A DNA stretch of 6,515 nt from NCBI GenBank assembly GCA_002792995.1, contig PFPJ01000032.1:1-6515 (forward strand), read 5' to 3'. Source of the DNA: Candidatus Magasanikbacteria bacterium CG_4_10_14_0_2_um_filter_41_10. GTDB taxonomy: Bacteria > Patescibacteriota > Patescibacteriia > Magasanikbacterales > UBA922. Both the position numbers and the translations under genes were made by a program. Positions 1-4,154 of this stretch are shown here, one piece after another (position 1 is the stretch's first letter; each line of letters opens with the position of its first letter). The notes below the pieces were generated by a model, which was not told the DNA's origin, did no database searches, and saw only the letters and a list, made by a program, of their open reading frames with translations.

Positions 1-567
1 CACATGCTGTGCCATGGCTTCTGCAACCTCGACGCCAGCTTTTTTATTCTCAATAACCGCAAAAGGGATACCGTTCACAAATACAACAATATCAGGACGA
101 ATATTTGAGCGACCAGTAGCCTCAAACTCTACAACCACATGAAAACTATTATTCTTTGGATTTTGAAAATCAATATACTTCAAGCTTTTTGAAACTGATT
201 TTCCGTTAGAAAAAACTTTAACAGATTTTCCACTAGTCGTCGGCATGATGAGATTAAAAATATTTTTTGAGGTATCAATCAGACCTTCATACTGAATATT
301 TTCTAGTTCATCCACGGCTTCCCAAATATCTTTATCAGCAAATTTGAGTGTATCCCCATTCATTTCATATTCATTGATACGACTAAGTGCCTCAAAAGCA
401 ATATCTTTGAGAATAAATTTAGACGTATCGCCACGACGTTCTTTTAGTACATCAGCACAAGGAATATAGGTATATCCCATGTTTATAAGTAACTCAACAA
501 ACGGCAATTGTGATTGTCGTGCCTCGTCGAAATGTGCGTTAATTAGGTTGTTTTTTGTATTATTCAT
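1..567 (-). CDS. hsdR: Type I restriction enzyme R subunit HsdR, N-terminal part (runs off the left edge)
   Basis: HsdR is the subunit that gives a type I R-M complex its ATP-driven DNA translocation and cleavage activity. It acts in the cytoplasm with HsdM and HsdS. Only 189 codons lie inside the window; the family is usually about 1000 residues, so the helicase motor is to the left and unseen. The visible part is the HSDR_N nuclease domain. A PD-(D/E)xK-type active site is readable as RPDI (Asp159) followed by VIENKKAG (Glu173-x-Lys175) near the window edge. The ATG at 565-567 gives a typical HsdR N-terminus (NNLINAHFDEAR). Upstream of it is AT-rich sequence without a clear Shine-Dalgarno. 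The start lies just 6 bp from the -35 box of a divergent plus-strand promoter. No strong leftward promoter is visible, so hsdR expression may depend on read-through from mazF or on a weak promoter in 568-720. Family assignment is near certain. Confidence 0.96.
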   Translation of the reverse strand, partial: MNNTKNNLINAHFDEARQSQLPFVELLINMGYTYIPCADVLKERRGDTSKFILKDIAFEALSRINEYEMNGDTLKFADKDIWEAVDELENIQYEGLIDTSKNIFNLIMPTTSGKSVKVFSNGKSVSKSLKYIDFQNPKNNSFHVVVEFEATGRSNIRPDIVVFVNGIPFAVIENKKAGVEVAEAMAQHV

Positions 568-573
568 ATAATT

Positions 574-602
574 TTGACAAATTTTTCTTTTTATTTTATA
601 CT
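574..602 (+). promoter_or_regulatory. Sigma-70-type promoter of small RNA 1
   Basis: TTGACA (574-579) and TATACT (597-602) are separated by exactly 17 bp. The -35 box matches the consensus fully and the -10 box has five of six bases. The predicted start is near 609-610, just ahead of a hairpin ending in a T-run. The promoter points away from hsdR, whose ATG is 6 bp to its left, so polymerase bound here would cover the hsdR translation-initiation region. Confidence 0.65.
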
Positions 603-615
603 TAATATTATTAAG
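601..615. repeat. 15-bp perfect inverted repeat at the -10/start of small RNA 1
   Basis: CTTAATA-T-TATTAAG is a perfect palindrome of two 7-bp arms around one base. It overlaps the end of the -10 box and the predicted transcription start of the small RNA at 609-665. Its position suits a repressor operator. In AT-rich DNA such a palindrome may also arise by chance, so the functional reading is an inference. Confidence 0.4.
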
Positions 616-665
616 ATGAAGGGCTTCCCAAACGGTTAACTACCTAAGGTCACCCTTCTTTTTTT
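609..665 (+). ncRNA. Putative small RNA 1 (about 57 nt), opposite strand to all genes
   Basis: This short unit follows the promoter at 574-602 and ends in a T-run at 659-665. GAAGGG (618-623) pairs with CCCTTC (653-658) directly before the T-run, giving an intrinsic-terminator-like stem with a large 29-nt loop. The same GGG (621-623) can instead pair with CCC (627-629) around CTT, so two mutually exclusive folds exist. The loop carries ACGGTTAACTACCTAAG (632-648), nearly the same as a motif in the small RNA at 3436-3522. No start codon with a meaningful reading frame is present. Promoter, structure and terminator are seen in the sequence; that it is a regulatory RNA is an inference. It could also be only a stray promoter reading into a terminator. 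Confidence 0.55.
618..665 (+). terminator. Rho-independent terminator of small RNA 1
   Basis: A 6-bp stem, GAAGGG/CCCTTC, is followed immediately by seven T residues (659-665). Pairing of A/G bases at 613-616 with the T-run could lengthen the stem. The loop is unusually long at 29 nt, which weakens the prediction. The leftward strand has no T-run, so the signal is one-directional and does not stop mazF transcription. Confidence 0.5.
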
Positions 666-672
666 ATCCACA
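664..672 (+). other. Perfect DnaA-box sequence (TTATCCACA)
   Basis: TTATCCACA matches the strict bacterial DnaA box. It lies between the T-run of small RNA 1 and the -35 box (678-683) of small RNA 2, where bound DnaA could affect that promoter. A second exact copy on the minus strand is at 4141-4149. Isolated copies occur by chance and no cluster typical of an origin is seen here. Confidence 0.4.
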
Positions 673-677
673 GATTA

Positions 678-706
678 TTGACAAATGCACGCTAGCGTGT
701 TATAGT
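678..706 (+). promoter_or_regulatory. Sigma-70-type promoter of small RNA 2
   Basis: TTGACA (678-683) and TATAGT (701-706) are separated by exactly 17 bp, giving 11 of 12 consensus bases. The predicted start is near 713. Downstream are a UUCG-capped hairpin and a strong terminator, with no open reading frame between. The spacer is almost filled by a perfect palindrome (688-699), so this strong promoter is probably repressed by a dimeric DNA-binding protein. The regulator is not identified. Confidence 0.75.
688..699. promoter_or_regulatory. Perfect 12-bp palindrome in the promoter spacer (likely operator)
   Basis: CACGCTAGCGTG is fully self-complementary and lies wholly between the -35 and -10 boxes of the promoter at 678-706. 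It is GC-rich in otherwise AT-rich intergenic DNA. Spacer-centred palindromes are a classic position for repressors that block polymerase binding. The binding protein is unknown; the helix-turn-helix-like N-terminus of RhuM or a regulator outside the window are only speculative candidates. Confidence 0.55.
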
Positions 707-712
707 GAAATT

Positions 713-776
713 ACTTTTGACACCTCTACTTCGGTAGGGGAGGTTCCGCTCCGGCTCTTGCCGGAGCCGTTTTTTT
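713..776 (+). ncRNA. Putative small RNA 2 (about 64 nt) with UUCG hairpin, convergent with mazF
   Basis: The transcript predicted from the promoter at 678-706 is a compact two-hairpin RNA. Hairpin 1 is CCTCTAC (723-729), loop TTCG (730-733), GTAGGGG (734-740), 7 bp with one G-U pair and the very stable C(UUCG)G cap. Hairpin 2 is GCTCCGGC (748-755), loop TCTT, GCCGGAGC (760-767), followed by CG and seven Ts. No coding frame fits. The RNA ends on the mazF stop codon (775-777) from the opposite direction, so it overlaps the mazF 3' end only by a couple of bases. Antisense action would need longer leftward mRNA reading past mazF. Function is unknown. Confidence 0.62.
746..776 (+). terminator. Rho-independent terminator of small RNA 2
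   Basis: The 8-bp GC-rich stem GCTCCGGC/GCCGGAGC (748-755/760-767) with a 4-nt TCTT loop is followed by CG and a run of seven Ts (770-776). An alternative pairing, GGCTC/GAGCC, brings the stem closer to the T-run. On the leftward strand the hairpin has no T-run after it, so mazF transcription is not expected to end here by this mechanism. Confidence 0.8.
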
Positions 777-1143
777 ATATAAACTGTTTTACAAAAGCAT
801 CTTTTACATTCTGCAATTCTTCTTGTTCTACAACACTATCTTTTCTCAATAAACGTCTCGTGCTAATTGCACGTCCTTGCGTGATATTTACAGCTCGTTT
901 TTTATCACTACCCGAGACCCCTACTTGATACCACACTTTCTGATCTTTTACTTGTGTAGTAAGTGGTAAAACAAAACACATGTGTTCATTATATTTTTTG
1001 AGTATCAATACTGGACGATGAAATTCTTCCTTTTTTCCATCCATTTCAAATCCAATATTTTTGCCAAGTGCTGTCCACCAAATCTGTCCCTCACGATAAA
1101 AAAGTTCTGCAATTTCATTTTTTAAAATTATATCTTCTTTCAA
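775..1143 (-). CDS. MazF/PemK-family toxin-like protein (likely longer at its N-terminus)
   Basis: PemK/MazF proteins are small beta-barrel endoribonucleases of type II toxin-antitoxin systems that cut mRNA at short sequences. In the 122-residue reading, the family signature starts with GQIWW (19-23). It continues through a DGKKEEF linker to RPVLIL (43-48), a PLTTQ strand (60-64) and a C-terminal GRAISTRRLL segment (90-99). The only standard in-frame start is TTG at 1141-1143. The frame stays open upstream to a stop at 1213-1215, and the extra codons (about 22, with FVNWTKKKL) read like the usual N-terminal F-x-x-W-x-x-K-K segment of related proteins. The true start is therefore probably near 1209, overlapping the hsdS stop. 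No antitoxin gene is adjacent. It follows hsdS in the same transcript. The stop codon lies in the T-run of convergent small RNA 2. Confidence 0.85.
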   Translation of the reverse strand: MKEDIILKNEIAELFYREGQIWWTALGKNIGFEMDGKKEEFHRPVLILKKYNEHMCFVLPLTTQVKDQKVWYQVGVSGSDKKRAVNITQGRAISTRRLLRKDSVVEQEELQNVKDAFVKQFI

Positions 1144-1205
1144 ATGATGACGTAGTTTCTTTTTCGTCCAATTTACAAATAATTGACCAATTTCTTGCGC
1201 TGTTT

Positions 1206-2426
1206 TTATATTTTATATTTAACAATTTTCATATTTTCTGATGTTCGGATTTCTCCCGTAACAAGTTTATTCAATAAATACTTTTTTTGTTTTTTAAGTT
1301 CGTTTAGTTTTTGTTGGAGTAGAGCTATTTCATTTTGTGCATTTATTAATATATTTACTATAGTATTTTGTTCTTCTGTAGTAGGTAATTCTATTTCTAA
1401 TTTTTTAAAATCTTTTCCATACAAGTGAACAATCGTTATACCTTGTGCCAATCGTGCTAATTTATGTCTTTTAGTGTGAGTTAAATAGTAAGCTAAAAAC
1501 TTTGAATTGTATTTTTTCTTTGCTCTTAAAATATTTATATCACCTCCAAGTAAAATATTATCTTCTTCTAGGCATGATGCGATAGCCAAATCCAATGCAT
1601 TAGTAGTTGTAGAGGCTGGGATGAGAATATCACCAGTCACTGATCTAACCCCTTCTTCTATATCTGTTTTACTAACAATATTTTTTATAATTTCAGAATA
1701 TTTTGTATAAAGCTGACCATACAAAATACATCCATATTTACCTTTATCATGTAATTTGTCTTTCGATAAACCTTGTCCTTTTTTAATATCACAAATATCC
1801 TTTATTTTTACGTTTTTCCACTTCACACTAAACCCAGGCAATCTCACATCACCAGTCAACAATTTCTGCATCAATCCTTTTTTTACCTCTTTTTTGAGTT
1901 TGATTTTTTTTGTGAGAAGGTCTATTGTTTTGTCCCATGTTTCGAGGATGGTGACGATGCGGTGTTGTTCGGGGATGGGTGGGACTCTCAATGAACACTC
2001 CAAAATATCATCTTTTCGTAGATTCGTCTGATTCACACCATCATCAAAAGATAGAAAATACTTATTTCTATTTAGCAAACTTGTGAGAAATGAACTTAAT
2101 ACTTTTTTGGATCTAAAACCACCTATTCTTTGGTTTAAAGTATACTTTTCATCTTCTTCGATCAGATAGCATTTTGCTATAGCCCTACCATTGGGAACAT
2201 CACTCATCACCATTGTTACATCTCCTTTTGAAAGTGGTGAAAAGCTCTGATCTGAATACTTTTTAATCTTTCCATCAGATGAAACAAATTTCGAGTTAAC
2301 AACAATATACTTACCATAATCGACAATATTTTTTTCATGCCCTTTTCCATTCCAAAAATCAACAATATCACCAAGTTTTACTTGTTGCCAGTTAGTTTTA
2401 TTTTGTATAAAATTATTTTGGATCAT
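1206..2426 (-). CDS. hsdS: Type I restriction-modification specificity subunit HsdS
   Basis: HsdS (406 residues) recognises the bipartite DNA target and holds two HsdM and, for restriction, two HsdR subunits. The sequence shows the standard two-repeat layout. Target recognition domain 1 spans about residues 13-145 and ends in a conserved region with PPIPEQHRIV (149-158), a Lys-rich coiled coil and MQKLLTGDVRLPGF (186-199). Domain 2 spans about 203-346 and is followed by LPTTEEQNTIV (347-357), a second coiled coil and LLNKLVTGEIR (384-394). Most relatives end near that TGEIR; here 12 more residues (TSENMKIVKYKI) follow and overlap the likely mazF start. It starts 9 bp after the HEPN-like gene, which suggests translational coupling. 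Both halves are intact, so the protein should be functional. The target sequence cannot be read from the protein. Confidence 0.97.
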   Translation of the reverse strand: MIQNNFIQNKTNWQQVKLGDIVDFWNGKGHEKNIVDYGKYIVVNSKFVSSDGKIKKYSDQSFSPLSKGDVTMVMSDVPNGRAIAKCYLIEEDEKYTLNQRIGGFRSKKVLSSFLTSLLNRNKYFLSFDDGVNQTNLRKDDILECSLRVPPIPEQHRIVTILETWDKTIDLLTKKIKLKKEVKKGLMQKLLTGDVRLPGFSVKWKNVKIKDICDIKKGQGLSKDKLHDKGKYGCILYGQLYTKYSEIIKNIVSKTDIEEGVRSVTGDILIPASTTTNALDLAIASCLEEDNILLGGDINILRAKKKYNSKFLAYYLTHTKRHKLARLAQGITIVHLYGKDFKKLEIELPTTEEQNTIVNILINAQNEIALLQQKLNELKKQKKYLLNKLVTGEIRTSENMKIVKYKI

Positions 2427-2435
2427 AACTCGGAA

Positions 2436-2882
2436 TTATTTGTTTGTGTAATTCATTTGTTTGTGTAATTCAATTGAAATATCCCTAGCACGCTGACAAA
2501 TACTTTGTAAAAATTCTTCAGTAAATGGGTGTTGTTTTTGTTTATGCATAATTAAGATATTACCTGTGTTTACCATTGGAGCTTTTATATCTACTTGCTC
2601 ACCAGTAATACCATGTGCCAAAAGTACACGATCATCATTCAGCTGTCTAAGTTTGGAAACCAACTTACCTGTATTTGATAAATAAGGCTCACATAATGTA
2701 ATTTTTTTACCCATCATCATTTCATCCAAGATTGTATTTTTTAATGATACATCTATATGTTGAAATCTACCTTTTATTAAAAGTATTATATTAAGGTAAT
2801 CTTCCATAGAATTTAACCATGCAAAAGCACGCCCATATTCAGTTAATAATTCCGGATATTCTTCAATTGGTAATTTATTCAT
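2436..2882 (-). CDS. Small HEPN-like protein (R-x4-H motif), possible RNase or toxin
   Basis: This is a 148-residue, mostly alpha-helical protein. The motif NDDRVLLAHG (82-91) contains Arg85-x4-His90, the R-x4-6-H catalytic signature of HEPN ribonucleases. An N-terminal helix with AFAWLNSMEDYLNIILL (19-35) resembles the first helix of that fold. HEPN proteins often act in toxin-antitoxin and abortive-defence systems, which suits a place inside an R-M operon, but no nucleotidyltransferase (MNT) partner is adjacent. It starts 5 bp after the 158-codon gene and ends 9 bp before hsdS, so it belongs to that transcript. Its last codons lie in a 17-bp tandem duplication that changed the C-terminus to QMNYTNK. 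The gene call is firm, the HEPN assignment moderate, and toxin activity an inference. Confidence 0.82.
   Translation of the reverse strand: MNKLPIEEYPELLTEYGRAFAWLNSMEDYLNIILLIKGRFQHIDVSLKNTILDEMMMGKKITLCEPYLSNTGKLVSKLRQLNDDRVLLAHGITGEQVDIKAPMVNTGNILIMHKQKQHPFTEEFLQSICQRARDISIELHKQMNYTNK
2438..2471. repeat. 17-bp perfect tandem duplication at the 3' end of the HEPN-like gene
   Basis: ATTTGTTTGTGTAATTC occurs twice back to back (2438-2454 and 2455-2471) without mismatch. Because 17 is not a multiple of three, the duplication shifts the frame. The present ending is ELHKQMNYTNK. A single copy would read ELHKQIIPSYDPK and stop inside the start of hsdS. This looks like a recent slippage event that replaced an overlapping gene junction with a 9-bp gap. 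Confidence 0.9.
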
Positions 2883-2887
2883 AATAA

Positions 2888-3364
2888 TTATTTTTCATAA
2901 TTCACCAACTCTAAATTATCAATCCCAACCTCTTCAAAAATCTCATGATATTTTTCTTCCAAATCAAATATTTTATGTAATAAATCTCTTTCTTCCATCT
3001 GTTTCAATTCATCATCAGTGTATAATGTATGAAATTCTTTTTTGGCCATTTCTCGAGCAAGCATATCCCAAAATACATAATCCTCATATTCTTTCAAGTC
3101 CTGTATTACTTTTTCCATAAATTTTTCATTCAGATATTTCGTTCCTTCAAAAATTTCTACAAATTCACCCATACCGTATTCGTCGGCATGTTCAAGTACA
3201 ATATTTTCCAAATCGTCCAGTTGTTTGGATCTTTTTTTGTATTTACTATCCACCATATCACCCATAATACCATATACAAAACCGGCAGTTTGCAGAGCGG
3301 TAAGGAGTGTGTGATATTGTTTTTTGTCTAGTTGTATATTCATATATTTGTAGGTATGAACCAT
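2888..3364 (-). CDS. Hypothetical acidic helical protein, first gene of the hsdS block
   Basis: I do not recognise this family. The product is up to 158 residues, rich in Glu, Asp and Lys, predicted mostly helical, with no signal peptide or membrane segment. Notable stretches are YHTLLTALQTAGFVYGIMGD (17-36), LDDLENIVLEHADEYGM (49-65) and a charged C-terminal half with EMAKKEFHTLYTDDEL (105-120). The longest start is ATG 3362-3364; an internal ATG at 3341-3343 (MNIQLDKKQYH) looks at least as natural and would remove seven residues. Neither has a Shine-Dalgarno. It is 5 bp upstream of the HEPN-like gene, so the two may act as a pair, for example as a toxin with a cognate neutraliser. That is a guess from position only. 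Its 5' side faces the divergent promoter of small RNA 3. Confidence 0.82.
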   Translation of the reverse strand: MVHTYKYMNIQLDKKQYHTLLTALQTAGFVYGIMGDMVDSKYKKRSKQLDDLENIVLEHADEYGMGEFVEIFEGTKYLNEKFMEKVIQDLKEYEDYVFWDMLAREMAKKEFHTLYTDDELKQMEERDLLHKIFDLEEKYHEIFEEVGIDNLELVNYEK

Positions 3365-3400
3365 ATTGTTGAAGGTAACAAAATGGTTGTAGATAAAATA

Positions 3401-3429
3401 TTGACTTCTTAATGAAATTAGGGTATATT
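3401..3429 (+). promoter_or_regulatory. Sigma-70-type promoter of small RNA 3
   Basis: TTGACT (3401-3406) and TATATT (3424-3429) are separated by exactly 17 bp, ten of twelve consensus bases. The predicted start is 3436-3437, the first base of the closing stem of the structured RNA downstream. This agreement of promoter, stem start and terminator makes it the best supported of the three plus-strand units. It diverges from the leftward gene starting at 3364. Confidence 0.75.
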
Positions 3430-3435
3430 CTTATT

Positions 3436-3522
3436 AGGTGTTTGGAGGGTTCGCCCTCTCACGGCTAATACATAAGCTGTAACCAGACACCCACAAAGTA
3501 TCTGCCTATTGGCAGATTTTTT
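3436..3522 (+). ncRNA. Putative structured small RNA 3 (about 87 nt, three-way junction)
   Basis: Three helices can be traced by hand. P1 pairs GGTGTTTGG (3437-3445) with CCAGACACC (3483-3491), 9 bp including one U-G pair. P2 is AGGG (3446-3449), loop TTCG (3450-3453), CCCT (3454-3457). P3 pairs ACGGCT (3461-3466) with AGCTGT (3475-3480), 6 bp with one G-U pair, around an 8-nt loop AATACATA. An 8-nt linker then leads to a strong terminator. The transcript would start exactly at P1. It ends 5 bp before the stop of the convergent 157-codon gene. No reading frame fits. The fold is not tRNA (no anticodon or T arm) and I match it to no known riboswitch or ribozyme. The ACGGyTAA motif of P3 recurs in small RNA 1. 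Existence as an RNA is well supported; function is unknown. Confidence 0.75.
3500..3522 (+). terminator. Rho-independent terminator of small RNA 3
   Basis: A perfect 6-bp stem, TCTGCC (3501-3506) and GGCAGA (3511-3516), around the loop TATT is followed by six Ts (3517-3522). An extra A-T pair can extend it. The T-run is only on the plus strand; leftward transcripts from the 157-codon gene have no equivalent run on leaving the hairpin. Confidence 0.85.
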
Positions 3523-3527
3523 GTTTT

Positions 3528-4001
3528 TTAATCCTCTGCAGGATAACCACTATGCAACTTTTTCCTTTTTTTCTCTTTATCTACTCCCCAAAATGGGATA
3601 ATACTCCAAAATATTGGTAAACTACCATAAATTTCTTTGACAATCACTTTCACACGTACTTCTTCAATAACAGCAATAAATTCGTAGTATTTAATTTCCA
3701 TTGCAATGGTATCCGTTCTGCTATGCCTGCGGATTTTTTCAAATCCCTTTGTTTCCATAACACCCTGTAATGTACTGCTTTTTTCTAAAATTTTTGGTGC
3801 AAGATGCAATAATTTGAAACGCATATATTGATCTTGTTGAGGTCTTGACTGTCTCGGACGTTTAAATTTCAAATGTTCCAACCCTTGTGAGTTGAAACAA
3901 ATATCTTTTTTCAAAAATGGTGAATGTATACAATCTAAACTTTTGTATAATTCTTCACCTTTTAATTTTACCTCTTGAAAATTTTCTAAATCTAATGACA
4001 T
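3528..4001 (-). CDS. Hypothetical 157-residue protein, small basic cytoplasmic family
   Basis: I cannot assign a named family with confidence. The product is basic and soluble, without signal peptide or membrane helices. Conserved-looking stretches are CIHSPFLKKDICFNSQGLEH (24-43), LKFKRP (44-49), QYMRFKLLHLAPKILEKS (58-75), a Thr-x-x-Gly segment, YYEFIAVI (105-112), VRVKVIVKEI (115-124) and FWSIIPFW (131-138), with a charged tail. The alternation of a helix with strands ending in FWS-x-IP recalls small phage-associated nuclease-like proteins of the RelE/Barnase-EndoU-Colicin (BECR) fold, and I have the impression it is frequent in Patescibacteria. Both are low-confidence inferences. ATG 3999-4001 has no Shine-Dalgarno. 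It lies directly after the leftover hsdM tail and may once have followed an older hsdM. Its stop is 5 bp from the convergent terminator of small RNA 3. Confidence 0.8.
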   Translation of the reverse strand: MSLDLENFQEVKLKGEELYKSLDCIHSPFLKKDICFNSQGLEHLKFKRPRQSRPQQDQYMRFKLLHLAPKILEKSSTLQGVMETKGFEKIRRHSRTDTIAMEIKYYEFIAVIEEVRVKVIVKEIYGSLPIFWSIIPFWGVDKEKKRKKLHSGYPAED

Positions 4002-4012
4002 AGTCTTGGTAT

Positions 4013-4117
4013 TTATTTTACAATATTTAATTGCTTGAGATATCCATTCATCTCTATCTCCAACTTTCTCAACTCTGGATCAATCTTTTTTATCTCTTCA
4101 ATCGTTGGAAATACCAT
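4013..4117 (-). pseudogene. Remnant: second, diverged copy of the hsdM 3' end
   Basis: Read leftward, this stretch encodes IEEIKKIDPELRKLEIEM followed by NGYLKQLNIVK and a stop. It aligns residue for residue with the true HsdM C-terminus (IEEIKKIDPELRKLEEEM, then QGFLKKLNIMK). An ATG at 4115-4117 would give a 34-codon mini-ORF, but the homology to HsdM begins only at the Thr-Ile-Glu-Glu codons (near 4107). Upstream sequence (MVFP) is unrelated. The first 50 bases are almost identical to hsdM while the last part differs at many positions. So this is the end of a different hsdM allele rather than a simple copy. It lies between rhuM and the 157-codon gene and marks an insertion or recombination scar. 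Translation as a peptide cannot be excluded. Confidence 0.85.
4058..4107. repeat. Direct repeat, copy A (50 bp), left of rhuM
   Basis: These 50 bp match 5205-5254 at 49 positions; the sole difference is T at 4091 versus A at 5238. Similarity drops sharply on the right side and falls to homologous but diverged sequence on the left. With copy B it brackets the whole rhuM gene; the offset between copies is 1147 bp. Confidence 0.95.
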
Positions 4118-4140
4118 TTCGCCCACATGGACAATATGGC

Positions 4141-4149
4141 TGTGGATAA
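4141..4149 (-). other. Perfect DnaA-box sequence on the minus strand
   Basis: TGTGGATAA is the complement of TTATCCACA. It lies between the rhuM stop and the leftover hsdM tail. It is the second exact box in the window, the other being at 664-672. A single box has little meaning alone. Confidence 0.3.
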
Positions 4150-4154
4150 TCCTA

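Noticed and set aside
632..655. Integron attC-like site (GTTAAC core next to inverted repeats)
   Set aside because: The core does not fit GTTRRRY with a matching RYYYAAC partner, no second core pair is found, and no integrase is visible.
746..776. Shared bidirectional terminator for mazF
   Set aside because: The leftward strand has no T-run after either hairpin, so the signal works only on the plus strand.
1183..2031. Several open frames on the plus strand across hsdS
   Set aside because: They are Phe/Ser-rich shadows of the clearly coding minus-strand hsdS and match no family.
3437..3491. A tRNA or tRNA-like gene
   Set aside because: The cloverleaf-like look comes from three helices only; there is no 7-bp acceptor with CCA, no anticodon arm and no GTTCRA T loop. 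The TTCG is a tetraloop.
3698..3709. Palindrome CCATTGCAATGG
   Set aside because: It lies inside the 157-codon gene with no promoter nearby and is likely chance.
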